64,000 nucleotides of DNA from CAZAFC01 sp964484675 (GCA_964484675.1 CAZAFC010000001.1:1-64000); one strand, 5' to 3'; positions 8,812 through 17,672 are shown, counted from the first letter of the stretch. Translations and numbers: made by a program. The notes: a model not told the origin generated them from the letters alone.

Positions 8812-9372
8812 CTAAAATTTTACTGAAACGGGCTCTTGCACGGCAGCGGTCTGCGCGTCGTCAAGCTCAAAGAACGGTTTGTCTTGCTTGAAGCCGAGCA
8901 TGTTTGCAAAAACGCTTGTCGGAAACACTTTGCGCTTGGTGTTGAAATCGCGCGCGATGCCGTTGTAGAAACGACGCGAAGCCTGGATTTTGTCTTCGGT
9001 GTCCACAAGCTCGTTCTGCAGCGCCATGAAGTTCTGGTTGGCCTTCAGCTGCGGGTAATTCTCGGCAACGGCAAACAAGCTTTTGAGCGTGCTCTGAAAT
9101 TGATTCTCGGCCTGAGCGGTCTGCTCAACGCCTTGCGCGTTCAGCGCTTGCGCCCGAGCTTCGGTAACGTCTTCAAATACAGACTTTTCGTGAGTGGCGT
9201 AGCCTTTCACGGTGTTGACGAGATTCGGGATGAGGTCGTAACGGCGCTTGAGCTGGACCGTGATGTCGCTCCAGGCTTCTTGTGCACGCACGTTAAGTTT
9301 GACCAAGCCGTTGTACATCGCACCCAAGACGAGCACGATCAGTACAACCACCGCGATAACAATCCAAATCAT
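8812..9372 (-). CDS. lemA: LemA family protein
   Basis: A 186-residue protein with one N-terminal transmembrane helix (about 1-22, IWIVIAVVVLIVLVLGAMYN) followed by the LemA helical-bundle signature NGLVKLNVRAQEAWSDITVQ and RRYDLIPNLVNTVKGY. A -10 TATACT is followed by a leader with AAGGAG six bases before the ATG. It is paired with htpX, which suggests membrane stress or quality control; the biochemical role of LemA is not established. Confidence 0.95.
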   Translation of the reverse strand: MIWIVIAVVVLIVLVLGAMYNGLVKLNVRAQEAWSDITVQLKRRYDLIPNLVNTVKGYATHEKSVFEDVTEARAQALNAQGVEQTAQAENQFQSTLKSLFAVAENYPQLKANQNFMALQNELVDTEDKIQASRRFYNGIARDFNTKRKVFPTSVFANMLGFKQDKPFFELDDAQTAAVQEPVSVKF

Positions 9373-9487
9373 AAGAGGCTCCTTACTTTGATACCACTAG
9401 TATAGCGCATTTGGCGCACCACAAGCAATTTCGTTCACAATTCCGGCAGCGCATGCTACACTTTTTGCAGAAAAGATAAGAGGAATC

Positions 9488-10933
9488 ATGCGCGCATCAA
9501 ACCATCACCGTGTTCGCCGTGTCCGCTCACTCAAGAAACGTGCTGTGCTGGTTGCCGGCGTTCTGGGCGTAGTTTTTGTCCTTATAAATATCGTCATGGT
9601 CGCCATGTACTGGAATCGCGCGCTACCGCACACGAATCTCGGCCGACTGCAAGTGAGCGGCAAGCAGCTGAGTTCGCTTTCGCAGGTGAATGTGGATGAA
9701 ATTTTGCCTGCCTCGGTGACCGTCAGTCGTGGCCAAACGGCCCAATTCCTTGCGCCAAGCTCGCTTGGGATTGTCGTGGACACGCCGGCGGCGGCGCATT
9801 CGCTCAAGACGTCGTGGCTCCGATGGTTGCCCACGCTGAGCGTGCTTGTCCATCAGCATGCGGCGCTGCATATTTCAGTAAACGCGGTGCGATTTGGGCA
9901 AGCCACTGCACAGCTGACGAATGCGTTCAATCAGCCATCGCTGCCTCGGCATATTGTGTTCCAGCCGTCGCAATCGGCATTTGTGGTCGCGCCGGCCGAG
10001 ACTGGCTACACCTTCGACAGCAAATCATTCCAGGCTGATCTGATCGCAGCGCTGCAAGCCGGTCGTGCGCACCTCACCGCGCCCATCACCGCCCTGCCCG
10101 CCAGTCCGGCCGGCACCGATCCTTCGCCGCAACTTGCCGAACTCCAAAAGCAGCTCGACACCAAGCTGAGTTTCATCTACCAAGCCACAACAATCACGCC
10201 GAGTGCAAGCGACAAGGCCAGCTGGTTCGCAAATAACGGCCAAGGGCTCAGCCTTGCAGCCGCCAATATCGCCGCATACGTTGCCAAGGTTGGCCAGCAA
10301 AAGCATGCCACCATCGCCAATCAACGCGACATCGCGACCGCCGTCATGTACGCGCTCGGCAAACATCAAGCGCTCAGCCTTGTGCTTGTGCCGGCCGGCG
10401 GCAACACGGTAGTTCGCACTTACTGCACGGCAACGCGCGACGTAAGTAACGCCGTGCTCAGCGAACTCGAGGGTAAACTCGCGGCCACCTACGCCGACGT
10501 GCGTGGCTGGAACGACAGTGGCCAGATTGCCTTCGAACACGTCGACAGTGGCTGCCAATACACCGTGTGGATGGCAGCTTCGTCACAAATGACCAGCTTC
10601 GGCGCCATCTGCGACGACTATTACAATTGCCAGGTTGGCACCAATGTGGTGATGAACTACGATCGCTGGACGGGCGCCACGCCGCCCTGGAACCAAACCG
10701 GCGGTAGCATCGAAGACTACCACACGCTCATGATCGACCACGAAACTGGCCATCGGCTCGGCTTCCTCGACAATCCCACTTGCCCTGGCGCAGGCCAGCC
10801 CGCACCCGTGATGATGCAACAATCCATCGATCTCAAAGGCTGCGTGTTCAACATCTGGCCACGGCCAGCCGAATTCAGCCAACTCGATCACTCGCTCGGT
10901 ATCGCACCCACCTCCGTCAATATTCAGGAATAA
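9488..10933 (+). CDS. Membrane-anchored DUF3152 putative metalloprotease
   Basis: A 481-residue protein with a basic N-terminus, one transmembrane segment (about 17-40) and a long extracellular part. The C-terminal third matches DUF3152: a VRTYC..TRDVSN strand, DYYNCQVGTNVVMNYDRW, the zinc-like MIDHETGHRLGF, then a Cys-Pro-Gly segment, PAPVMMQQS and LKGCVFNIWPRP. DUF3152 is largely an actinobacterial family resembling metzincins. TACACT is a candidate -10 and AAGAGGAA lies just before the ATG. The substrate is unknown; location outside the cell is likely. Confidence 0.85.
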   Translation: MRASNHHRVRRVRSLKKRAVLVAGVLGVVFVLINIVMVAMYWNRALPHTNLGRLQVSGKQLSSLSQVNVDEILPASVTVSRGQTAQFLAPSSLGIVVDTPAAAHSLKTSWLRWLPTLSVLVHQHAALHISVNAVRFGQATAQLTNAFNQPSLPRHIVFQPSQSAFVVAPAETGYTFDSKSFQADLIAALQAGRAHLTAPITALPASPAGTDPSPQLAELQKQLDTKLSFIYQATTITPSASDKASWFANNGQGLSLAAANIAAYVAKVGQQKHATIANQRDIATAVMYALGKHQALSLVLVPAGGNTVVRTYCTATRDVSNAVLSELEGKLAATYADVRGWNDSGQIAFEHVDSGCQYTVWMAASSQMTSFGAICDDYYNCQVGTNVVMNYDRWTGATPPWNQTGGSIEDYHTLMIDHETGHRLGFLDNPTCPGAGQPAPVMMQQSIDLKGCVFNIWPRPAEFSQLDHSLGIAPTSVNIQE

Positions 10934-11176
10934 GCCTCGCCTTTGCCGACGTGTTCGCGCAACAAGTGTGCGGCGCATACCCAACACGCCTGTGTCAGGT
11001 ATGGTTTTTGCCTACTCAATATCTCTATTGCGCTGGCGAAGCTTTCGCCACGACAAGACAAATATTGAATTGCCAGGGCGGATGGTGTCGAGAAGAATCT
11101 CGGCAGCGCATCCGCCCCTTTCGGCAAAGTCACGCACATGCGCAGTTGGCTACTGCGCCGGCATGTGTGGTGCTAC
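10934..11176. other. Intergenic region with inverted repeats
   Basis: A 243-base convergent gap. It holds CTGGCGAA/TTCGCCA (near 11034) and GGGCGGATG / CATCCGCCC (11076-11084 and 11109-11117), plus a loose CTCAATAT / ATATTGAA pair around them. No convincing gene. The second hairpin probably terminates one or both of the converging genes. Confidence 0.5.
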
Positions 11177-13033
11177 CTAGCTGTGCGTCGCTGACGGCGC
11201 GGGGGTCGTCGGACTCGCGGAAGACTGCGCGCCGGTCTTGCTCTGAGCGAGGCCCAGGTAGTACTGTGCGCAGGCGAGAGCCTGACTGGTGGTCAGACTC
11301 TCTGGCGGCGCGCACACGAGCGTGCCCGTGCTGCCGCCGCTCACCGGAGTGGTGGGCGGTGTGCCGCCGGTCGGCGCTGAGCTCGACGATCCCGGAGTGG
11401 GGTCGTACGTCAGCGTCGAGTTGGCGCCGGTCATCACGTTGACGAAGCTCACCTGAGAACCCTGCTTCAGGTCACTCGGCACCTCGATGTAGGCCACGCT
11501 GAGCCCCGAGACATCGATGATGCCACGGAACTGGTTGTTGCCGTACGGGAGGATCTCCTTCAGCGCGCCACCGTTGACCTTGATGGTCGGGTCGGCGATG
11601 CTGATCATCGCGTTCATCGCGCCCTCCAGCGTTGACATGCTCTGCGGGTTTGCGTCCTTCGACATGATGATGCTCAGGCCATTCAAGCCCGACCCCACCT
11701 GGTCGACCCGCTCAACCGCGTAGGCGACGATTTTTTGCGACTTGCTCCGCGGCGTCAGCGGTGTGACGGCGTAGAGGTGACCATCGCGCTTGCTCTCGAG
11801 GATATACTCCCCGGGATTGAGCGCGTTGGACTCGATGTTCGTCCGCTCGAACCCGAAGTTTCCGCGGTCGTGGTTGCCATGTCCGGCAGCCCAGGCCGTG
11901 GCATCGATCTGCGCAGTCACCACGGACTGTGGGTAAACCGGCACCGGATACTGGCCAGGCGCCACCGTCGAGTAGTACACCATGTGCGGCGCGCCAGTGC
12001 TCGAACCGGTCAGCTCGATCACGCCCGCCGGCTCTTGCACGGAGCGACCTCCGAAGAAGTGCTGCCGCGTGACCGACAGGATGATCACCGGACGCAGCTC
12101 GTTCGTCTTCGGGTCCATCTTGCAGTATCCGGACACATCGGTGTCCTTGAACGTGACGTTCGGGAATTTCTCCGCCACCAGGTTGGTCAGGTCGTTCGAC
12201 TTGGTTCCGCGGAAGGCCCGGCCGAACTGGTAGTCGGTCATGTTGAACTTGCAGGAGGTCGTCTGATTGCTCCGGCCGTCCCACTCCATCACGCCCTCAA
12301 CCGGGTTCTGGTAGCCGGAGCCATCCAGCACACCCGTCCAGCGCGCCGGCTCGGAAGCCGTGCCCGGCAGGTAGTGCAGCGAGGACGTCATGAGGTCCAC
12401 GCCCGACATGGTAGCGCCGGCCTTCTCCATCTGGTACTGCGCCGCGGCAAACGACGACGTTCGTGGCTCGAAGTCGTAGTCCGCCAGGCTAGCGTCCGTA
12501 GTCAGGATGCACGACGCGACGTCGGAGTTGCCCTCAAGAGTGCAGCCCGGCTTGCTGGACGCATGAGCGCCCTTAAGCAGGTCGCGGAGGGTGTCCGGTG
12601 TGGAATTGGGCGCGACTTCGAAAGTCGTCGCCGAACCGTTGTACCGGCCCCTGTCCTCGTTGTTCATCCACAGGGCACTGCCCAGGAACATCACGAAGCA
12701 GTAGGCCGCGGCAATCCCACACACAGCGGCGATCTTGCCGGCACCACGCAGACCCTCGTATACGGACGCGACGATGACGGCCGTCACGACCAATCCGATC
12801 GACAGCCACAGGTACGACCAGCTGCCCAAATGGAGCATGTTGCGGTCAATGCCCTGCCAGATAGCCTGCTGCCGCACACCGAAGCCTCCGAAGAGGACCC
12901 GGCCGCCTCCGACGATAAGCGCCATCAGCAGCGGCATCCACAGCCACCAGCCGATGAGCAGGATGAGCGCAGAGCCCCAGCTGTCGTTGGACGAGCTCTC
13001 GGGAGTCGGCCGCCGATCGGTTTTTTCAGCCAT
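11177..13033 (-). CDS. Large membrane protein with extracellular domain, unknown
   Basis: A 618-residue protein: polar N-terminus, four hydrophobic segments within about residues 18-145 (ALILLIGWWLWMPLLMALIVG, LWLSIGLVVTAVIVASVY, GKIAAVCGIAAAYCFVMFLG and neighbours), then a roughly 420-residue extracytoplasmic domain with scattered cysteines and a Pro/Thr/Ser-rich tail. GGAGGTG precedes the ATG at 13033, which decides the start against an ATG at 13045. The leader carries a 12-bp hairpin. Codon choice (CTC, GTC, GAG rich) matches the other Shine-Dalgarno-type genes here. No family recognised. Confidence 0.7.
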   Translation of the reverse strand: MAEKTDRRPTPESSSNDSWGSALILLIGWWLWMPLLMALIVGGGRVLFGGFGVRQQAIWQGIDRNMLHLGSWSYLWLSIGLVVTAVIVASVYEGLRGAGKIAAVCGIAAAYCFVMFLGSALWMNNEDRGRYNGSATTFEVAPNSTPDTLRDLLKGAHASSKPGCTLEGNSDVASCILTTDASLADYDFEPRTSSFAAAQYQMEKAGATMSGVDLMTSSLHYLPGTASEPARWTGVLDGSGYQNPVEGVMEWDGRSNQTTSCKFNMTDYQFGRAFRGTKSNDLTNLVAEKFPNVTFKDTDVSGYCKMDPKTNELRPVIILSVTRQHFFGGRSVQEPAGVIELTGSSTGAPHMVYYSTVAPGQYPVPVYPQSVVTAQIDATAWAAGHGNHDRGNFGFERTNIESNALNPGEYILESKRDGHLYAVTPLTPRSKSQKIVAYAVERVDQVGSGLNGLSIIMSKDANPQSMSTLEGAMNAMISIADPTIKVNGGALKEILPYGNNQFRGIIDVSGLSVAYIEVPSDLKQGSQVSFVNVMTGANSTLTYDPTPGSSSSAPTGGTPPTTPVSGGSTGTLVCAPPESLTTSQALACAQYYLGLAQSKTGAQSSASPTTPAPSATHS

Positions 13034-13066
13034 GTTCACCTCCAAGTGAACTAGGTATTACACACC

Positions 13067-13115
13067 CCAATGGTGCTGGCGCGGTCGAACGCATCGGCCG
13101 CAGCAGCACCATTGG
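13067..13115 (-). promoter_or_regulatory. Perfect 12-bp hairpin in 5' leader
   Basis: CCAATGGTGCTG (13067-13078) and CAGCACCATTGG (13104-13115) form a perfect stem inside the leader of the large membrane protein gene; a likely -10 (TATAAG on the minus strand) lies near 13170. It could be an mRNA-stabilising stem or an attenuator. No T-run follows. Confidence 0.5.
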
Positions 13116-13540
13116 AGACTTTTCTGCCAAAAAACGAGCCCGGGATTTCTCCCAAGCTTCTGCGCTATCTTATACACTAAACTCTACAGATCCGCAAGCG
13201 TAAGCTCCTACCAAACATAGCTGCGTTAACCAGGCGTTCGTCACTACAGTGTGCCCGTAACGCTCACGGCGAAAACTCGGTGGTTGCTTTGTCAAGCGCC
13301 GACGAGAGTTGCGGCGATTACTTTGGCGTTGGCGACATAGCCATAATCTGTCACAATATTACTAGGCTGTATGTCGAGCTCAGACTCCCTAAGAGAGTTC
13401 TTTAACAAGCGTTGCTTCACCACCTTCCCGCAAGCCGCCCCAACCCTCCAAAGCATGCCCTCGTGCAGAAGCAAAAGTTTCCGCACGTTCTTGGGCATCC
13501 TTTGGCAGGGCGCCAAGGAGTTGTGGAGAAAGGATTGGCC
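13116..13540. other. Divergent intergenic region
   Basis: 425 bases between the divergent membrane-protein and helicase genes. The left part holds the leftward promoter. In the right part, CACAATATTACTAG near 13352 and the AAAGGAT ribosome-binding site (13530-13535) of the helicase gene are the only signals I see. An open frame runs on upstream of 13541, but its composition is not gene-like. Confidence 0.4.
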
Positions 13541-15727
13541 ATGGCCAAGCCGAAGATTTTCCGGCCGCACCCCTACCAGCGGGACTGCCTCGATGCTCTG
13601 GCGACTGCTCGTAGCAAGGGCAAAAAGAAAGCGCTCGTTGTCATGGCTACCGGCCTCGGCAAGACGATGGTCTCGGCGTTCGAGATTAAGCGTTTGCTGG
13701 AGTTGGCGCCGGGCCGCGTGCTATATCTGTGCCACAACAACGACATCCTGCGCCAGGCGCGCAAGACATACGAATCGGTGCTAGGTAAGTCCCGTACCTA
13801 CGGTTACTTTCACGGCACCGAGAAGCACATGCACCACGTGGACGTGCTGTTCGCCTCGTTCCAAACGATGGCAACGTGGCGCGAGACGTTCCGCCAGGGC
13901 GAGTTCCGCTATGTAATCATCGACGAAATCCATCACGGCCACGCAGCCACGTTCCGTCCTACAATCGAGTACTTCGAGCCGGACTTCATGGTTGGCCTGA
14001 CTGCAACGCCAGAACGGACCGACGGGCTAGACATCACTGAACTGCTCGGGCGGCCGGTCTATGAACTCGGCCTCTTTAAGGCGCTCGCTCTGCGCTATCT
14101 GTGCGACGTCGACTACCGCGTCATGACCGACGAGATTCAGATGGCCGGCGTGCTGGAGACACCTATCGGCAAGCTCAGCATCGCGTCGCTCAACCGGTCG
14201 GTCTTTGTGCCAAAGCGGGACGAAGAAATCGCCCGGATCATTCAAGAGAAGACAGCAGAAGTCAAAAAGCCTCGGGCCATGATCTTCTGCGCTTCGATCA
14301 AGCACGCCGAACGCATGGCCAAGCTCATGCCACATGCCGTAATCTTGCATTCAGGGCTGAAAGACAAGGAGAAAGGTACTCGACTCGAGCAGTTCCGGAG
14401 TGGCGAAGCAAACACGATCCTAACGGTCGATATGCTCAATGAAGGCATCGACGTGCCCGAGGCCAACGTCATTGTCTTCCTGCGTTCGACCAGCTCCCGT
14501 ATGGTTTTCCTACAGCAGCTCGGCCGAGGCCTTCGCAAGGCGCATCGCAAGCTCAAGGTGCTCGTGCTCGACTTCGTGGCCAACTGCGAGCGGTTCGAGA
14601 TGATCGACCAGCTCCAGCAGGGTGTGCGCCAAGCGCTCAAATCATCGTCGGCCAAGGCAGAGTCTGAAGTCTATGGCTCGTTGGCCACGCTCACCCTCAC
14701 GCTCGACGGCAGCAAGTTTGACGAGCGAGTGTGGGAGCTCACGCGAATTGTCGGCGAAGTTCGAGAGAATTTCCTCGCGAAAAACTCGTACACCAAGGAG
14801 GTGCTCTCCAAACAGCTTCTTGCCAAAGCGAAAGAAATGGGGAGAACGCCAACCGCGCCGGAAGTCGATGCCGACCCGAACATGGCAAGTACCACGGCCT
14901 TCTTCAAGGTCTTCAACGCTAAGTGGAACGACGTGCTGCGAGAGGTTGGGCTGCCCCTGACCCGTCGCATGGATTATACCAAGGCCGAGCTCACGGCGCA
15001 GCTGCAGGCCAAGGCTAAGACGTTGGGGCGGACGCCGTACGGATGGGAAGTTGATAATGACCCGAACATGGCAAGGGTCTCTACTTTTCAGAGAGTATTC
15101 AATCTCCTCAAGTGGAACGACGTGCTGCGAGAGGTTGGGCTGCCCCTGACCCGTCGCATGGATTATACCAAGGCCGAGCTCACGGCGCAGCTGCAGGCCA
15201 AGGCTAAGACGTTGGGGCGGACGCCGAAAGAGACCGAGGTTGAGGCCGACTCCGGAATGGCAAGCGTCAGTTGCTTTCTCAAAACGTTCGACCTCCCTAA
15301 ATGGAACGATGTAATCCGGGCAGTCGGTTTGACCCCTACTCAGCCAATGCACACCAAGAAGATGCTCACCGAGCAGCTATTGGCCAAGGCTCAGGAGTTG
15401 GGGCGGGCGCCGTATGCAGTTGAGGTCGAACAGGACCCAGCGATGCCTGCTCGAGGGACGTTCATGAGAGTTTTTAGCACGACCAAGTGGAATGAAATCC
15501 TCAAGGAGGCTGGGCTGACGCCGCTGCGCCGCAAACAGAGAACCTACACGAAGGAGATGCTCACCAAGCAGCTGCAGGCCAAGGCTCAGGAGTTGGGGCG
15601 GGCGCCGTATGTCGCTGAGGTCAAAAGCGATCCGGGCATGGCAAGTTTCACAACATTCCGCGATGTCTTCAACGCTAAGTGGGACGTCATCCTCAAGGAG
15701 GCTGGACTGACACCAAACAAGCAGTAG
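13541..15727 (+). CDS. SF2 (ResIII-like) helicase with five homing-endonuclease-associated repeats
   Basis: A 728-residue ATP-dependent helicase or translocase. Residues about 1-415 hold the superfamily-2 core: Q-like RPHPYQRDCLDAL, motif I MATGLGKTM, motif II IIDEIHHG, motif III LTATPERTDG, motif V TVDMLNEGIDVPEANVIVF and motif VI QQLGRGLRKA. From about 417 there are five repeats of roughly 63 residues (YTKxxLxxQLxAKAxxxGRTP...FNxxKWNDVLREVGL), matching the homing-endonuclease-associated HNH repeat; no nuclease motif is visible. The ATG at 13541 has AAAGGAT upstream. Repeats 2 and 3 share an identical 117-base DNA block. The role (phage defence, DNA repair or mobile-element function) is open. 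Confidence 0.85.
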   Translation: MAKPKIFRPHPYQRDCLDALATARSKGKKKALVVMATGLGKTMVSAFEIKRLLELAPGRVLYLCHNNDILRQARKTYESVLGKSRTYGYFHGTEKHMHHVDVLFASFQTMATWRETFRQGEFRYVIIDEIHHGHAATFRPTIEYFEPDFMVGLTATPERTDGLDITELLGRPVYELGLFKALALRYLCDVDYRVMTDEIQMAGVLETPIGKLSIASLNRSVFVPKRDEEIARIIQEKTAEVKKPRAMIFCASIKHAERMAKLMPHAVILHSGLKDKEKGTRLEQFRSGEANTILTVDMLNEGIDVPEANVIVFLRSTSSRMVFLQQLGRGLRKAHRKLKVLVLDFVANCERFEMIDQLQQGVRQALKSSSAKAESEVYGSLATLTLTLDGSKFDERVWELTRIVGEVRENFLAKNSYTKEVLSKQLLAKAKEMGRTPTAPEVDADPNMASTTAFFKVFNAKWNDVLREVGLPLTRRMDYTKAELTAQLQAKAKTLGRTPYGWEVDNDPNMARVSTFQRVFNLLKWNDVLREVGLPLTRRMDYTKAELTAQLQAKAKTLGRTPKETEVEADSGMASVSCFLKTFDLPKWNDVIRAVGLTPTQPMHTKKMLTEQLLAKAQELGRAPYAVEVEQDPAMPARGTFMRVFSTTKWNEILKEAGLTPLRRKQRTYTKEMLTKQLQAKAQELGRAPYVAEVKSDPGMASFTTFRDVFNAKWDVILKEAGLTPNKQ
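14921..15226 (+). repeat. In-frame duplication within helicase repeats
   Basis: Bases 14921-15037 and 15110-15226 are identical over 117 bases, offset by 189 bases (63 codons). This marks a recent unit duplication by unequal exchange, while the bases in between have diverged. Confidence 0.95.
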
Positions 15728-16064
15728 CACTCGCAGGCCAGAAGAAGCAACCCGCCACCGGGAGCACATCCCGGGAACCGTTGAGCCGCCCTCTACCAAG
15801 AAGGGTGGTTCTCATGACCACATACGCCAAGTGTGGCCACTTTATTTTTGCGCTGGACCCTAGCGGGGTCGAGATTAGAGATAAAGGCGCAAACTACCTG
15901 CGCTCTCATGATCGTTCGAACACGAGAGCAAATTACTATGTAATGCCTTCCGGCCGACAGCAAAAGGTCAATCAAAAACAGTCTCCGCGAAGAAGCTGTT
16001 TTATACAAATCCTTGATCGACTCGCTGACACTCGCTTTTTGGCAAGGTTTGGAGTAAGCCGGTC
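15728..16064. other. Intergenic region after helicase
   Basis: 337 bases. ACCGGGAGCACATCCCGG and GGACCCTAGCGGGGTC can form short hairpins that may end the helicase transcript. TTATACA near 16000 is a possible -10 for the HTH gene. A 106-codon frame from ATG 15814 exists but overlaps the HTH gene and lacks a clear ribosome-binding site. Confidence 0.4.
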
Positions 16065-16523
16065 ATGGTGGGAGCACTCGAGGCCCTTGCACACCCCTGT
16101 AAACCGGCGCGTCGTCTGTTCGAGATGGCCGTGACGTGGCCGGATGATTTGGACAATGGTGCCACTCGTCCGTCTTCAACGTATCGCACGGCTCGCCCGC
16201 TTCGACCTTCTGATGTCGACGGCCTTGTCGACGCCTACCGAGCCGGAACGAACGTGACAGGCCTCGCGGCTCAGTTCGGCATCCACCGTGAAACGGCTGG
16301 CAAGTACCTCCAAGCTCGAGGCATCGACACACGTGACATCGGCTTTGGCCCTGAGAAAGTCCAGGAAGCTGCCGAGCTCTACCGCGAAGGGTGGTCGCTG
16401 GCTCGACTCGAGGAGAAGTACGGCGTCGACGACATGACCGTACGGGCCCGGCTGTTGGAGATCGGAGTCGTGATGCGGGCGAGGAGGGGCGGCCGAAGGA
16501 GCGTACGGCAGCCCAAACCGTAG
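16065..16523 (+). CDS. Small double helix-turn-helix protein
   Basis: A 152-residue protein. Residues about 46-93 (RPLRPSDVDGLVDAYRAG, VTGLAAQFGIHRETAGKYL) look like a resolvase-type or Hin-type HTH, and about 100-140 (VQEAAELYREGWSLARLEEKYGVDDMTVRARLLEIGV) like a second one. A basic tail follows. Such HTH pairs are common at the ends of actinobacterial serine recombinases, but there is no catalytic domain here. GGAG lies ten bases before the ATG; an internal ATG at 16122 is possible. Probably a DNA-binding regulator or a recombinase remnant. Confidence 0.6.
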   Translation: MVGALEALAHPCKPARRLFEMAVTWPDDLDNGATRPSSTYRTARPLRPSDVDGLVDAYRAGTNVTGLAAQFGIHRETAGKYLQARGIDTRDIGFGPEKVQEAAELYREGWSLARLEEKYGVDDMTVRARLLEIGVVMRARRGGRRSVRQPKP

Positions 16524-16539
16524 TTCGTGCAACTAGAAA

Positions 16540-17007
16540 TCAACTGTTTTGATTATGGACGCTGACCCACAACTCAACCCATTCGATTTTGGCAGCGAGG
16601 TCGCGCCGAAAATCGTCAGTATGCCAATACTTATCAAATAAAACCCTTACGTCTTTTGATTCCGTATTAGAACCATACTGGCATGCCTGACGCAATTCAG
16701 ATAGCTGATGGCCGGTGCTAAACTCAATCGTTCGAGCCGGCGTACCCGAAGGGCCAACGATCGTGCGAAAAATAGCAGGTGCGCCCTTGAACTTAGCGGC
16801 GTGGTCTTTGTGAAGCTTACCATCTAGAAGCTCATCACGTGCCCAGGCAGCCAGCTCTCCATCTGCAAGCGCTATATTCTCCCAGCTGGTCAGTAGCAAG
16901 AGAATCTCGACTGCATAATTTGTTGGTGACGGAAATTTCGTCGCGGCATCGAAATAGAGCCGAGCGTTTGCGATGTAGTGTTCTATTGAGTCTGGCATTT
17001 TGGCCAT
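16540..17007 (-). CDS. AbiV-like abortive-infection family protein (tentative)
   Basis: A 155-residue mostly helical protein. Its pattern of an N-terminal NARLYFDAATKF, a central NYAVEILLLLTSWENIALADGELAAWA helix and a later HKDHAAKFKG resembles AbiV/HEPN-type abortive-infection proteins. The usual double glutamate is EN here, so the assignment is weak. AGAGG precedes the ATG at 17007. It lies next to a gene with a poly-G promoter and near immunity-type genes, a context in keeping with defence. Confidence 0.4.
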   Translation of the reverse strand: MAKMPDSIEHYIANARLYFDAATKFPSPTNYAVEILLLLTSWENIALADGELAAWARDELLDGKLHKDHAAKFKGAPAIFRTIVGPSGTPARTIEFSTGHQLSELRQACQYGSNTESKDVRVLFDKYWHTDDFRRDLAAKIEWVELWVSVHNQNS

Positions 17008-17037
17008 GATAACCTCTCTTGCTTATTCTTGCGGCAT

Positions 17038-17063
17038 AAAAAATAGCCCCAGAGATGGGGCTA
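17038..17063 (-). terminator. Rho-independent terminator
   Basis: On the minus strand TAGCCCC (17057-17063) and GGGGCTA (17044-17050) form a 7-bp stem followed by six T (17038-17043). It ends the transcript of the gene at 17089-17556 before the AbiV-like gene begins. Confidence 0.85.
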
Positions 17064-17088
17064 TCCGCTGGGATTTGTTATACGCTCC

Positions 17089-17556
17089 TCACATTCCGCT
17101 GTCAAGCAGATCACTCTTAGCTTTCTGCACGTCAGAGATGTTCGCACCACGCCCCTTCTCCGCCCGCCCCACATGCAACAACGCCCGAGCAAGCTTCCGG
17201 TAATCAGGCTCAGGCAACATGAGCGCGCGAACACGCACATCGCCGGTCTTCTTGCGCTTGGTGTCTTGTGGAGCGGCTGCAGTTGCGGCTTGGCGTACGG
17301 CAAGTTCAAGAAGCGCATGTTCAAGATGTTTCAGTGCTCGGCCGGCGCGTTGCGGGAGGCTTGGGTCAGCAGCCGATATTGCTTTGCGGTGCGCGATCAA
17401 GGTTTGGTCGGAGAGTTCGCGGCTGGGCTGGAAGTACTTGTGGAGATCCCACTGCTCGGTTGACGAAAGGTAGCCGAACGGGCTTACCTCTTCTCGCCAA
17501 TGGGCTCGAAGCATTTGGTGGATACGTAAATAGTCTGGGTTTGTGAGTCTTGGCAC
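17089..17556 (-). CDS. Hypothetical protein behind a poly-G promoter
   Basis: A 155-residue soluble protein, basic in its middle (TKRKKTGDVRVRALM), with two helical stretches. No family recognised. The GTG at 17556 lies nine bases after a -10-like TAATAT, so the leader is very short. Directly before that hexamer is a run of nine G, a tract likely to slip. Two candidate -35 boxes (TTGCTT and TTGCTA) sit 19 and 15 bases from the -10, so a change in tract length would change promoter spacing. Confidence 0.55.
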   Translation of the reverse strand: MPRLTNPDYLRIHQMLRAHWREEVSPFGYLSSTEQWDLHKYFQPSRELSDQTLIAHRKAISAADPSLPQRAGRALKHLEHALLELAVRQAATAAAPQDTKRKKTGDVRVRALMLPEPDYRKLARALLHVGRAEKGRGANISDVQKAKSDLLDSGM

Positions 17557-17571
17557 CTGGATGGAATATTA

Positions 17572-17580
17572 CCCCCCCCC
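17572..17580 (-). repeat. G9 homopolymer in a promoter spacer
   Basis: Nine C on the plus strand (nine G in the direction of transcription), flush against TAATAT (17566-17571). It is the longest G/C homopolymer I see in the window. Position and length are typical of promoter phase variation. Confidence 0.7.
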
Positions 17581-17672
17581 GGAAGTTAGCAAGCAATGGT
17601 GAGGGCCATCGGTACTTGTCACCCCTAGTGAGGCTACGCCACAAACTATGTACCGATGCAAGAAGGAAGTTG

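Noticed and set aside
11735..13054. 439-codon plus-strand frame
   Set aside because: Antisense to the large membrane protein gene; Arg/His/Val-rich shadow without a ribosome-binding site.
14789..15727. Regular spaced DNA repeats suggesting a CRISPR array
   Set aside because: The repeat period is 189 bases, in frame, and encodes the protein repeats of the helicase. I saw no CRISPR array or cas genes in the window.
15814..16134. 106-codon frame after the helicase
   Set aside because: It overlaps the HTH gene in another frame, has only a weak ribosome-binding site, and its second half has no protein-like pattern.
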